Assembly: GCA_038198775.1 (NCBI GenBank)
Contig: JBBPZV010000018.1
Coordinates: 1 to 64,000 of the forward strand
Direction: 5' to 3'
Length of the DNA stretch: 64,000 nucleotides
Source: JACCYJ01 sp038198775
GTDB taxonomy: Bacteria > Actinomycetota > Actinomycetes > Propionibacteriales > Nocardioidaceae
Below are positions 50,607 to 59,769 of this stretch, one piece after another. Under the pieces are notes generated by a model. That model saw nothing but the letters and a program-made list of their open reading frames with translations, had not been told where the DNA came from and made no database searches. The translations under genes and the position numbers were made by a program. Every line of letters begins with the position of its first letter. Positions within the stretch are counted from its first letter, which is position 1.

Positions 50607-52090
50607 CGCCGGGCGGGCTGCGCTGCCTGGTAACCGGCGCCACCGGCTACATCGGGGGCCGGCTCGTCCCAGAGCTGCTCGATGCCGGCCACCCGGTGCG
50701 GGTGATGGTGCGGGATCCGGCTCGGGTCCGCGGCCACCGCTGGGCGGACCAGGTCGAGGTGGCGCCGGCCGACGCCCAGGACGCCGAGGCCGTCTCAGCG
50801 GCGATACGCCGGGTCGACGTGGCGTACTACCTGCTGCACTCGCTCGGCTCCGGTGCGGACTTCGTCGACACCGAGCAGCGGATCGCGGCGACCTTCGCGG
50901 CGGCGGCCGCGGACGCCGGAGTCGCGCGCATCGTCTACCTGGGCGGCCTGACCCCGCCGGACGAGGAGCTGTCCCCGCACCTGCGCTCGCGCGACGCGGT
51001 CGGTCGGGTGTTCCTCGACTCGCCGGTGCCGACGGCGTACCTGCGCGCGGCGATCGTGCTCGGTTCGGGTTCGGCGTCGTTCGAGATGCTGCGCTATCTC
51101 ACCGAGCGGCTTCCGGGCATGGTCACGCCCAGGTGGGTGAGCAACCGGGTCCAGCCGGTCGCCGTCCGCGACGTGCTGCGCTATCTGGTCGGGTGCGCGA
51201 CGCTGCCGCCGGAGGTGGACCGCGGGTTCGACATCGGCGGGCCCGACGTGCTCACCTACCTGCAGATGATGCAGCGGTACGCCGCGATCGCCGGCCTGCG
51301 CAGGCGCCGGGTCGTCCCCGTACCTGTCCTGTCCCCGCGGCTGTCCAGCCTCTGGGTGGGCCTCGTGACGCCGGTGCCGAGCGGGCTGGCCCGGCCGCTG
51401 GTCGAGTCGCTGCGACATGACGTGGTGTGCGCCGAGAAGGACATTGCCTCGTACGTCCCCGACCCGCCCGACGGATTGCTGGGCTTTGACGACGCGGTGC
51501 GGCTGGCGCTGACGATGGTCCAGAACCTGCAGGTGCCGACCCGTTGGTCGTCGGCCAGCACCCGCGGCGCACCGAGTGAGCCGCTGCCGTCGGACCCTGA
51601 CTGGGCGGGCGGCGACCTATACGTAGACGAGCGGGTACAGCAGGTGGCGGCTTCCCCGGAGGCGACCTGGCGAGTGGTCGAAGGTGTGGGCGGGCAGAAC
51701 GGCTGGTACTCCTTCCCGCTGGCCTGGCGGGTGCGCGGTTTGCTCGACCGCCTCAGCGGCGGTCCCGGGCTGCGCCGCGGCCGCCGCGACCCGCGCGACC
51801 TGGTGGTCGGCGACGCGCTGGACTTCTGGCGAGTGGAGGACGCCGAGGACGGCCGCTTCCTTCGGCTGCGCGCCGAGATGCGGCTGCCCGGGCTGGCCTG
51901 GCTGGAGCTGGAGGTGAGCGGCGAAGGCAGCGCGTCGACGCTGCGCCAGCGGGCCCTGTTCCACCCACGGGGATTTCTCGGTCACGCGTACTGGTGGGCG
52001 ATGCGTCCGTTCCACGGAGTGGTCTTCGCCTCGATGCAGCACAACATGGCACGCGCGGCGGAGCACGCCTCATCCGGCCGGCACGGGTAG
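50603..52090 (+). CDS. NAD(P)-binding epimerase-like protein with DUF2867 domain
   Basis: A 495-residue fusion. Residues 1-300: atypical SDR with RCLVTGATGYIGGRLVPELL and AYYLLHSLGSGADFVDTEQR. Residues about 335-490: DUF2867-like domain with WRVVEGVGGQNGWYSFPLAW, WRVEDAEDGRFLRLRAEM and HPRGFLGHAYWWAMRPFHGV. Widely present in Actinobacteria next to redox or fatty-acid genes; substrate unknown. Start ATG 50603 overlaps the mscS stop. Confidence 0.87.
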   Translation: MTPGGLRCLVTGATGYIGGRLVPELLDAGHPVRVMVRDPARVRGHRWADQVEVAPADAQDAEAVSAAIRRVDVAYYLLHSLGSGADFVDTEQRIAATFAAAAADAGVARIVYLGGLTPPDEELSPHLRSRDAVGRVFLDSPVPTAYLRAAIVLGSGSASFEMLRYLTERLPGMVTPRWVSNRVQPVAVRDVLRYLVGCATLPPEVDRGFDIGGPDVLTYLQMMQRYAAIAGLRRRRVVPVPVLSPRLSSLWVGLVTPVPSGLARPLVESLRHDVVCAEKDIASYVPDPPDGLLGFDDAVRLALTMVQNLQVPTRWSSASTRGAPSEPLPSDPDWAGGDLYVDERVQQVAASPEATWRVVEGVGGQNGWYSFPLAWRVRGLLDRLSGGPGLRRGRRDPRDLVVGDALDFWRVEDAEDGRFLRLRAEMRLPGLAWLELEVSGEGSASTLRQRALFHPRGFLGHAYWWAMRPFHGVVFASMQHNMARAAEHASSGRHG

Positions 52091-52121
52091 CCGGCTTTGC
52101 GACATCCGCGACAATGGGCTG

Positions 52122-52508
52122 GTGCGGGAGCAGACCTTCTACGAGGCGATCGGCGGGCACGCGACCATCGCGGCCATCGTCGACCGCTTCTACGCCGGTG
52201 TCGCGAGCGACCCGGTGCTGCGGCCGATGTACCCCGAGGCCGACCTCGCCGGTGCCCGGCACCGGCTGACGATGTTCCTCGAGCAGTACTGGGGTGGCCC
52301 GAGCACCTACCAGGAAGAGCGCGGCCACCCGCGGCTGCGCATGCGACACACACCGTTCCGGGTCACGCCGGCCGCCGCGGAGCGGTGGCTCGGTCACTTC
52401 CGCACCGGCCTGGACGAGGCAGCGCTCCCGCCCCACCTCGACGAGCAGTTCTGGGCGTACGTCCAGTACGCCGCCCGGTTCATGGTCAACACGCTCCCCG
52501 ACGACTGA
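52122..52508 (+). CDS. glbO: Group II truncated haemoglobin (GlbO type)
   Basis: A 128-residue 2-on-2 globin: FYEAIGGHATIAAIVDRFY, YPEADLAGARHRLTMFLEQY, WGGPSTYQEERGHPRLRMRH with the proximal histidine. Tyrosines and tryptophan of the distal pocket are at the expected spacing, including the TrHbO-typical W in AERWLGHF. In this family it binds oxygen and detoxifies NO or peroxide. Start GTG 52122. Confidence 0.95.
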   Translation: MREQTFYEAIGGHATIAAIVDRFYAGVASDPVLRPMYPEADLAGARHRLTMFLEQYWGGPSTYQEERGHPRLRMRHTPFRVTPAAAERWLGHFRTGLDEAALPPHLDEQFWAYVQYAARFMVNTLPDD

Positions 52509-52544
52509 CCCCGGGGCGCTGACGCAGACGGCGCTCCTCGGTCG

Positions 52545-52940
52545 TCAACCGGCTCCTGCCCGCTCCAGCACCCGCCGCTCCCGATCGGTCAGTGGCCGCG
52601 CCCGCGCCGCGGTCACGTCGAAGGCGACCAGCACCGCCGACGCCTGCGACAGCACCTCGTCACCGTCGCGGATCCGGGAGCGGACCTCGTACGAGGACCT
52701 CCCGACCCGGGTCACCCAGGAGTCGATGGGGAACGGCTCCGGCCGGAACAGGATCGGCCGGCGGTAGTCGACGGTGAGCCGGGCGACCACCACGTGCCCG
52801 TCGGCTCCCCAGTCGTCGCCGAGGCGGCGCAAGAACGCGATCCGCGCCTCCTGGTAGTACTCGAAGTACTTCACGTTGTTGACGTGGCCATAGGCGTCGA
52901 CGTCGGACCAGCGGACGTGGCAGTCGTACGTGTGGCTCAT
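52545..52940 (-). CDS. Acyl-CoA thioesterase (4HBT hotdog family)
   Basis: A 131-residue single-hotdog thioesterase: HVRWSDVDAYGHVNNVKYFE with the catalytic aspartate/His-Val-Asn-Asn motif, YYQEARIAFLRRL and ARLTVDYRRPILFRPEPF. It hydrolyses acyl-CoA; chain length unknown. Start ATG 52940 lies 2 bases past the stop of a second copy of the same family, so the pair is probably one transcript. Confidence 0.92.
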   Translation of the reverse strand: MSHTYDCHVRWSDVDAYGHVNNVKYFEYYQEARIAFLRRLGDDWGADGHVVVARLTVDYRRPILFRPEPFPIDSWVTRVGRSSYEVRSRIRDGDEVLSQASAVLVAFDVTAARARPLTDRERRVLERAGAG

Positions 52941-52942
52941 CT

Positions 52943-53371
52943 CTAGGACGCCCCGGCGTCGCGGAAGCGCTGCAAGGTAGCGCGTTCTTGCGGGCTGATC
53001 CGCCGCGGCCGCTCGGCGCTGAACTGGTACGGCGTCAGCAGCGTCGCCGCGCGGGCATAGACGTGGCGGCGGCCGTCCGGTTTCTCGTCGAGGACCTCGT
53101 ACCGCAGCTCGAAGGACGCTGCGCGGATCTGCGTCGCCCAGGTCTCGATGCGCACCGGCTCGGGCCGAAACACCAGCGGCGCGAGGAACTCGATGTCGTG
53201 GCGAACGACGACGACGCCCTCGGCGAGGTCGTGACTGGCGGAGTTCGGGGCGTGGACGCGGAGCATGGCGACGCGGGCCTCCTGCAGGTAGTCCACGTAG
53301 GTCACGTTGTTGACGTGCCCGAGCGAGTCCATGTCGGCCCAGCGCAGCGGGCAGTAGTAGACGTGGCGCAC
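52943..53371 (-). CDS. Acyl-CoA thioesterase (4HBT hotdog family), tandem paralogue
   Basis: A 142-residue hotdog protein: PLRWADMDSLGHVNNVTYVD, YLQEARVAMLRV, VVVRHDIEFLAPLVFRPEPV. The active-site pattern is the same as in the downstream copy, with perhaps a third of residues shared, so this is an old duplication. Start GTG 53371 was chosen because family homology begins there; an upstream frame adds only Pro/Arg-rich sequence. It is divergent from the dehydrogenase gene (59-base gap between starts). Confidence 0.9.
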   Translation of the reverse strand: MRHVYYCPLRWADMDSLGHVNNVTYVDYLQEARVAMLRVHAPNSASHDLAEGVVVVRHDIEFLAPLVFRPEPVRIETWATQIRAASFELRYEVLDEKPDGRRHVYARAATLLTPYQFSAERPRRISPQERATLQRFRDAGAS

Positions 53372-53430
53372 CGGCGCATCGTCGCAGGCGGAGTCGGCGC
53401 CGCGGAGCCTGGTCTGGCAGCCTTGGGCAC

Positions 53431-54300
53431 ATGGCAGCCGACTTCCCGACGGTGGCGGTGCTCGGCACCGGGACGATGGGTGCTGGGATGGCCGGCAACA
53501 TCGCCGCGGCCGACCTGCCGGTGCGGGTCTGGAACCGCAGCCGGGACAAGGCGGAGCCGCTCGCCGCGGCGGGGGCAACCGTTGCCGCCAGCCCGGCGGA
53601 AGCGGTCGAGTGCGCCGACCTCGTGCTCACCATGCTCTTCGACGAGGGCGCGGTCCGTGACGTGATGGCCGATGCTGGCCCGTCGCTGCGTCCGGGCACG
53701 GTATGGGTGCAGGCCAGCACGGTCGGGGTGGACGGTGCCCAGCGGCTCGCGGAGCTGGCGGCCGGCCTCCGGCTGGTCTACGTCGACGCCCCGGTGCTCG
53801 GCACCAAGCAGCCCGCCCAGGTCGGCCAGCTGATCGTGCTGGCGTCGGGTCCGGACGAGTCGCGGGACGTCTGTGCGCCGGTGTTCGAGGCGGTGGGTTC
53901 CCGCACCCTGTGGGTCGGCCCCGCGGGCAACGGCAGCCGGCTCAAGCTGGCCGTCAACTCCTGGGTGCTGTTGGTGAACGAGGGGGTCGCCGAGTCCCTC
54001 GCGCTCACCGAGGCGCTCGGTCTCGACCCGGAGCTGTTCCTGCAGACGCTGGAGGGTGGCCCGCTGGACTCGCCGTACCTCCAGCTCAAGGGCAAGGCGA
54101 TGCTGGCGGGGGCCTGGGACCCGGCCTTCGCCCTCGCCGGAGCGGCCAAGGACGCCGGCCTGATCGTCGCCGCGGCGGATCGGGTCGGCACCGACGCCGG
54201 CCTCGTCGAGGTCGTACGCGACCACCTCGAGCGCGCGGTGTCCGAGGGGCACGGCGACCTCGACATGGCGGCGACGTACCTCTCCCACCTTCGGCGGTGA
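53431..54300 (+). CDS. Beta-hydroxyacid dehydrogenase (3-hydroxyisobutyrate dehydrogenase family)
   Basis: A 289-residue NAD(P)-dependent enzyme. The nucleotide motif is VLGTGTMGAGMAGNIAAADL, then VWNRSRDKAEPLAAAG; the substrate loop is VDAPVLGTKQPAQVGQL (usual form DAPVSGG); the catalytic lysine lies in GNGSRLKLAVNSWVL (about residue 173). The LGTK variant of the substrate loop leaves the acid reduced or oxidised open. Start ATG 53431; its stop overlaps the NUDIX start (GTGA). Confidence 0.9.
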   Translation: MAADFPTVAVLGTGTMGAGMAGNIAAADLPVRVWNRSRDKAEPLAAAGATVAASPAEAVECADLVLTMLFDEGAVRDVMADAGPSLRPGTVWVQASTVGVDGAQRLAELAAGLRLVYVDAPVLGTKQPAQVGQLIVLASGPDESRDVCAPVFEAVGSRTLWVGPAGNGSRLKLAVNSWVLLVNEGVAESLALTEALGLDPELFLQTLEGGPLDSPYLQLKGKAMLAGAWDPAFALAGAAKDAGLIVAAADRVGTDAGLVEVVRDHLERAVSEGHGDLDMAATYLSHLRR

Positions 54301-54785
54301 GCCGGCCCCGGCTGCGTCACTCCGCCCGCGGGCTCGTCGTCGACCCCGCCGGACGCGTACTGCTGTTCCGGTCGGTGCTGCCGGGCGGCGCATCGCTGTG
54401 GTTCACCCCCGGCGGTGGTGTCGAGCCGGGCGAGTCGGTGCTGCAGGCGCTGCGCCGCGAGCTTGCGGAGGAGACCGGGCTCGTGCTCACCGCCGACCCG
54501 CCACACGTTTGGCGCCAGCTCGTCGTCGCGCGCGACCACGTGCCCGGCTTCGACGGGGTCGTCAACGACTACTTCCTCGTCCGGACCGAAGCCTTCGAGC
54601 CAGTCGGCACGCTGAGCCCGGAGCAGCTGCTCGCCGAGGACCTGCGCGAGCACCGGTGGTGGAGCTCCACCGAGATCGAGGCGTACGACGGGGACGCGCT
54701 GTTCGGCCCGCGCGACCTGGCTCGGCTGCTGAGCCGGCTGCTCTACCACGGCGCCCCGGCCACGCCGCTGCACATTGGGGTCTGA
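54297..54785 (+). CDS. NUDIX hydrolase
   Basis: A 162-residue protein. The full Nudix box reads GGGVEPGESVLQALRREL followed by AEETGL (G-x5-E-x7-R-E-U-x-E-E-x-G-U). The substrate is some nucleoside diphosphate linked to another group; sequence does not say which. GTG 54297 overlaps the dehydrogenase stop. A strong inverted repeat follows the stop. Confidence 0.92.
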   Translation: MSRPRLRHSARGLVVDPAGRVLLFRSVLPGGASLWFTPGGGVEPGESVLQALRRELAEETGLVLTADPPHVWRQLVVARDHVPGFDGVVNDYFLVRTEAFEPVGTLSPEQLLAEDLREHRWWSSTEIEAYDGDALFGPRDLARLLSRLLYHGAPATPLHIGV

Positions 54786-54825
54786 GCCGCCGCAGCGCCA
54801 ACCGGCGCCGATCGCCGGAACCGTC

Positions 54826-54884
54826 CCGAGTGGCGCAAATCGGCACCAGCACCGGCTCCCCGTCGCCACATTTGCGCCACTCGG
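54826..54884. terminator. Bidirectional hairpin between convergent genes
   Basis: CCGAGTGGCGCAAAT (54826-54840) and its perfect inverse ATTTGCGCCACTCGG (54870-54884) form a 15-bp stem with a 29-base loop. It lies between the NUDIX (plus) and thiolase (minus) stops. No T-run follows, as is common for actinobacterial terminators. Confidence 0.7.
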
Positions 54885-54948
54885 CGAATGCGACCAGGGG
54901 CGGTGTCTTTCACGCGAGGAAGGCGGGTTGTCACTGTCGTCGCAGCGC

Positions 54949-56172
54949 TCAGCTGAGCCGCTCGACCACCATCGCCATGCCCTGCCCACCGCCCACGCAC
55001 ATGGTCTCCAGCCCCAGCTGCTTGTCGTGGAACTGCAGTGAGTTCACCAGCGTGGTGGTGATGCGGGCGCCGGTCATGCCGAACGGGTGGCCCACCGCGA
55101 TCGCGCCGCCGTTGACGTTGAGCCGGTCGAGGGCGATGCCGAGGTCGCGGTAGGACGGGATCACCTGGGCGGCGAACGCCTCGTTGATCTCGACGAGGTC
55201 GATGTCGTCGATGCGCATCCCGGCCCGCGCCAGCGCCTGGCGTGACGCCTCCACCGGCCCCAGCCCCATGATCTCCGGCGACAGCGCCGTCAACCCGGTG
55301 GACACGATCCGGGCCAGCGGCGTGAGACCGAGCTCGGCCGCCTTGGTGTCGCTCATCACCACCACCGCGGCCGCACCGTCGTTGAGCGGGCAGCAGTTGC
55401 CCGCGGTCACGGTGCCGTCGGGCCGGAAAACCGGCTTCAGCTCCGACATCTTGGTCAGCGTGGTGCCCGGTCGCGGGCCGTCGTCGGCGCTGACGACGGT
55501 GCCGTCGTACGTCGTGACCGGAGTGATGTCACGCTCCCAGAAGCCGTTGACAAGCGCCTTCTCGGCGAGGTTCTGGCTGCGTACGCCGAACTCGTCCTGC
55601 TCGTCGCGGGTGATGCCGCGGAGCTGGGCGAGGTTCTCCGCGGTCTGCCCCATCGCCAGGTAGATGTCGGGCAAAGCGCCATCCGCACGGGGGTCGTGCC
55701 AGGTGTGGCCGCCGGCGGCGTACGCCTGCGACCGCTGCATCGCCGCGCCGAAGACCGGGTTGTGCGTCTCCTGGCCGGGAATGTGGTCGCTGTTGCCCTT
55801 CGCGTAACTGCTCACCATCTCCACGCCGGCGGAGATGAAGACGTCGCCCTCCCCGGCCTTGATCGCGTGGAAGGCCATCCGCGTCGTCTGCAGGCTGGAC
55901 GAGCAGTAGCGGGTGATCGTCGCGCCCGGCAGGTGGTCCATGCCCAGCAGCACCGCGACCACCCGGGCCAGGTTGAACCCCTGCTCGCCGCCGGGCAGGC
56001 CGCAGCCGACCAGCAGGTCGTCGATGTCGTACGGGTCGAGCTCGGGCACCTGGTCCAGGACCGCCCGGACCAGTTGGGCGGCAAGGTCGTCGGGGCGCAT
56101 GTCGGTGAGCGTTCCCTTGAATGCCCGCCCGATCGGGGAGCGGGCGGTCGCGACGATGACGGCGTCAGGCAT
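54949..56172 (-). CDS. fadA: Acetyl-CoA acyltransferase / thiolase
   Basis: A 407-residue thiolase. The nucleophile C90 is in ITRYCSSSLQTTRM; NEAFAAQ, the histidine in GGAIAVGHPFGMTGAR and the second cysteine in CVGGGQGMAMV are all present. It cleaves 3-ketoacyl-CoA in beta-oxidation. Start ATG 56172 follows GGAGGGA. It lies 26 bases downstream of an acyl-CoA dehydrogenase, with which it forms a unit. Confidence 0.94.
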   Translation of the reverse strand: MPDAVIVATARSPIGRAFKGTLTDMRPDDLAAQLVRAVLDQVPELDPYDIDDLLVGCGLPGGEQGFNLARVVAVLLGMDHLPGATITRYCSSSLQTTRMAFHAIKAGEGDVFISAGVEMVSSYAKGNSDHIPGQETHNPVFGAAMQRSQAYAAGGHTWHDPRADGALPDIYLAMGQTAENLAQLRGITRDEQDEFGVRSQNLAEKALVNGFWERDITPVTTYDGTVVSADDGPRPGTTLTKMSELKPVFRPDGTVTAGNCCPLNDGAAAVVVMSDTKAAELGLTPLARIVSTGLTALSPEIMGLGPVEASRQALARAGMRIDDIDLVEINEAFAAQVIPSYRDLGIALDRLNVNGGAIAVGHPFGMTGARITTTLVNSLQFHDKQLGLETMCVGGGQGMAMVVERLS

Positions 56173-56198
56173 GGTGCGTTGTCCCTCCGACGGGGCGG

Positions 56199-57344
56199 TC
56201 ACAGCCCGAGGTCTCGGCCGATGAGCTCCTTCATGATCTCGTTCGAGCCGGCCCAGATCTTGGTGACCCTGGCGTCGCGCCAGGCGCGGGCGACGCGGTA
56301 CTCGGCCATGTAACCGTAGCCGCCGTAGATCTGCACGCACCCGTCGAGCACGTCGTTCTGCACCTGTGCCGACCACCACTTCGCCTTGGCGGCGTCGACC
56401 GCGCTCAGCTCCCGGCGGCTGTGGGCCAGCACGCAGGAGTCCACGTACGCCTGGGTCACCTCGACGGACGTGACGAGCTCGGCGAGCCGGAACTTGTTGT
56501 GCTGGAACGACCCGATCGGCTGCCCGAACGCGGTGCGCCCCCTGGCGTACTCGATCGTCTCGGTGAGGATCTGCGCCGCGTGGGCGAGGTTGGACACGGC
56601 CGCACCGAGACGCTCCTGCGGCAACCTCTCCATCATGTGGATGAAGCCGCGGTCCACCTCGCCGATGACATTGGCCCCCGGCACGCGTACGCCCGCAAAG
56701 GACAGCTCGGCGGTGTCGGACTCGAGCTGGCCGACCTTGTCGAGCTTGCGGCCACGGGTGAAGCCCGCCATGCCGGCCTCGACGCCGAAGAGCGTGATCC
56801 CCTTTGCGCCGGCGGACGGAGTGGTACGGGCCGCCACCACCACCAGGTCGGCGGAGCAGCCGTTGGTTATGAACGTCTTCGACCCGTCGAGCACCCAGTC
56901 ACCGCCGTCGCGGACGGCCGTGGTCCGCAGCGCCGCCAGGTCGGAGCCCCCGGACGGCTCGGTCATCGCCAGCGCGGTGACGATCTCGCCGGTGCAGAAG
57001 CCGGGCAGCCAGCGCCGCCGCTGCTGCGGCGTGGTGAGCTCCACCAGGTACGGCGCAATGACGTCGCCGTGGATCCCGAAGCACGACGACATCGCTGCGC
57101 TGACCTTCGCCAGCTCCTCGGCGAACACGGCGTTGAACCGGTAGTCGCCGGCGGCCGAGCCGCCGTGCTCCTCCGGGACCTCCAGCCCGAGGAAGCCGTG
57201 CTTGCCGGCCTCGATCCACAGGTCCCGGGGGAAGCTGCGAGCGGCGATGAACTCCTCGACGCGCGGCCTGGCGTGCCGGTCGAGGAACTCGCGGACCGAT
57301 GCGCGGAACGCCTCGTGGTCGCTGTCGTAGATCGTGCGGCGCAT
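56199..57344 (-). CDS. Acyl-CoA dehydrogenase
   Basis: A 381-residue flavoenzyme: ALAMTEPSGGSDLAALRTTA and DGSKTFITNGCSADLVVVAA for the FAD-binding beta domain, FGQPIGSFQHNKFRLAEL, and the C-terminal VQIYGGYGYMAEYRVARAWR with the catalytic-loop ending WAGSNEIMKELIGRDLGL. It introduces the 2,3 double bond in acyl-CoA. Start ATG 57344. It is divergent from a MarR gene (136 bp), which is the likely regulator. Confidence 0.95.
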   Translation of the reverse strand: MRRTIYDSDHEAFRASVREFLDRHARPRVEEFIAARSFPRDLWIEAGKHGFLGLEVPEEHGGSAAGDYRFNAVFAEELAKVSAAMSSCFGIHGDVIAPYLVELTTPQQRRRWLPGFCTGEIVTALAMTEPSGGSDLAALRTTAVRDGGDWVLDGSKTFITNGCSADLVVVAARTTPSAGAKGITLFGVEAGMAGFTRGRKLDKVGQLESDTAELSFAGVRVPGANVIGEVDRGFIHMMERLPQERLGAAVSNLAHAAQILTETIEYARGRTAFGQPIGSFQHNKFRLAELVTSVEVTQAYVDSCVLAHSRRELSAVDAAKAKWWSAQVQNDVLDGCVQIYGGYGYMAEYRVARAWRDARVTKIWAGSNEIMKELIGRDLGL

Positions 57345-57468
57345 CCGGGTCCCCCAGTCTGCCGATGGTTACCGGTGAGTCACTCCCAGCATGCATCCCG
57401 TCTCGCGCCCGGTCAACGAAAACGGTCGGACGCCACCCCGCCACACGTCGGGAGATCAACGGCTTGCC

Positions 57469-57474
57469 TACGAT
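57469..57474 (+). promoter_or_regulatory. -10 box for a probably leaderless marR transcript
   Basis: TACGAT lies 6 bases before the GTG start at 57481, the spacing expected if transcription begins at the start codon itself. No convincing -35 box is visible, and no Shine-Dalgarno precedes the GTG. Confidence 0.5.
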
Positions 57475-57480
57475 GAGCCG

Positions 57481-57951
57481 GTGAGCGCGACCACGACCGA
57501 CGTGCAGTGGCTGAGCGAGGAGCAGCAGCAGACCTGGCGGGCCTACATAAACGGTTCGACGCTGCTGTTCGAGCGCCTCGACCGCGACCTGCGTGAGCAG
57601 TTCGACGTGTCGCTACCCGAGTACGAGATCTTGGTCCGGCTGTCGGAGTCACCGCACTACGCGCTGCGCATGGCCGTGCTGGCCTCCTCGGTGTCCCACT
57701 CGCGGAGCCGGGTCACGCACACGATCGCACGCCTCGAGCGCAAGGGCCTCGTCGCGCGTCGGGCGTGCCCGAACGACGGCCGAGGGGTCATCGCGGAGCT
57801 GACCGAGTGTGGCTGGCGCTGCCTGGTCGCGGCGGCCCCGGTGCACGTCGGCGGCGTACGCACCCACCTCATCGAGATGGCCTCCGCGGCGGACCTGGCG
57901 GCTCTTCGGCGGGTGTTCGCCGAGGTCGGCGAGCGTCTGGGCGGTGGCTGA
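57481..57951 (+). CDS. MarR family transcriptional regulator
   Basis: A 156-residue MarR protein: WRAYINGSTLLFERLDRDLR, VSLPEYEILVRLSESP, the recognition helix VLASSVSHSRSRVTHTIARL, then the wing ERKGLVARRACPNDGRGVIA. It is divergent from the acyl-CoA dehydrogenase and should control that operon and itself. Effector unknown, possibly an acyl-CoA. Its stop is 6 bases from the convergent ettA stop. Confidence 0.93.
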   Translation: MSATTTDVQWLSEEQQQTWRAYINGSTLLFERLDRDLREQFDVSLPEYEILVRLSESPHYALRMAVLASSVSHSRSRVTHTIARLERKGLVARRACPNDGRGVIAELTECGWRCLVAAAPVHVGGVRTHLIEMASAADLAALRRVFAEVGERLGGG

Positions 57952-57957
57952 GCGTGC

Positions 57958-59640
<1,683 letters not shown>

Positions 59641-59769
59641 GATGCCCAAGCCTAGGCGGCGCACGCCGCCCGCTCCCAATCGTGCGGTGGCGCCGGACCG
59701 GCTAACGCGAGGTCACGCTCGACGTGCCCGCCTGCGGAGCGCTCGTGACGGTGCGACAGGGCGCGCCGA

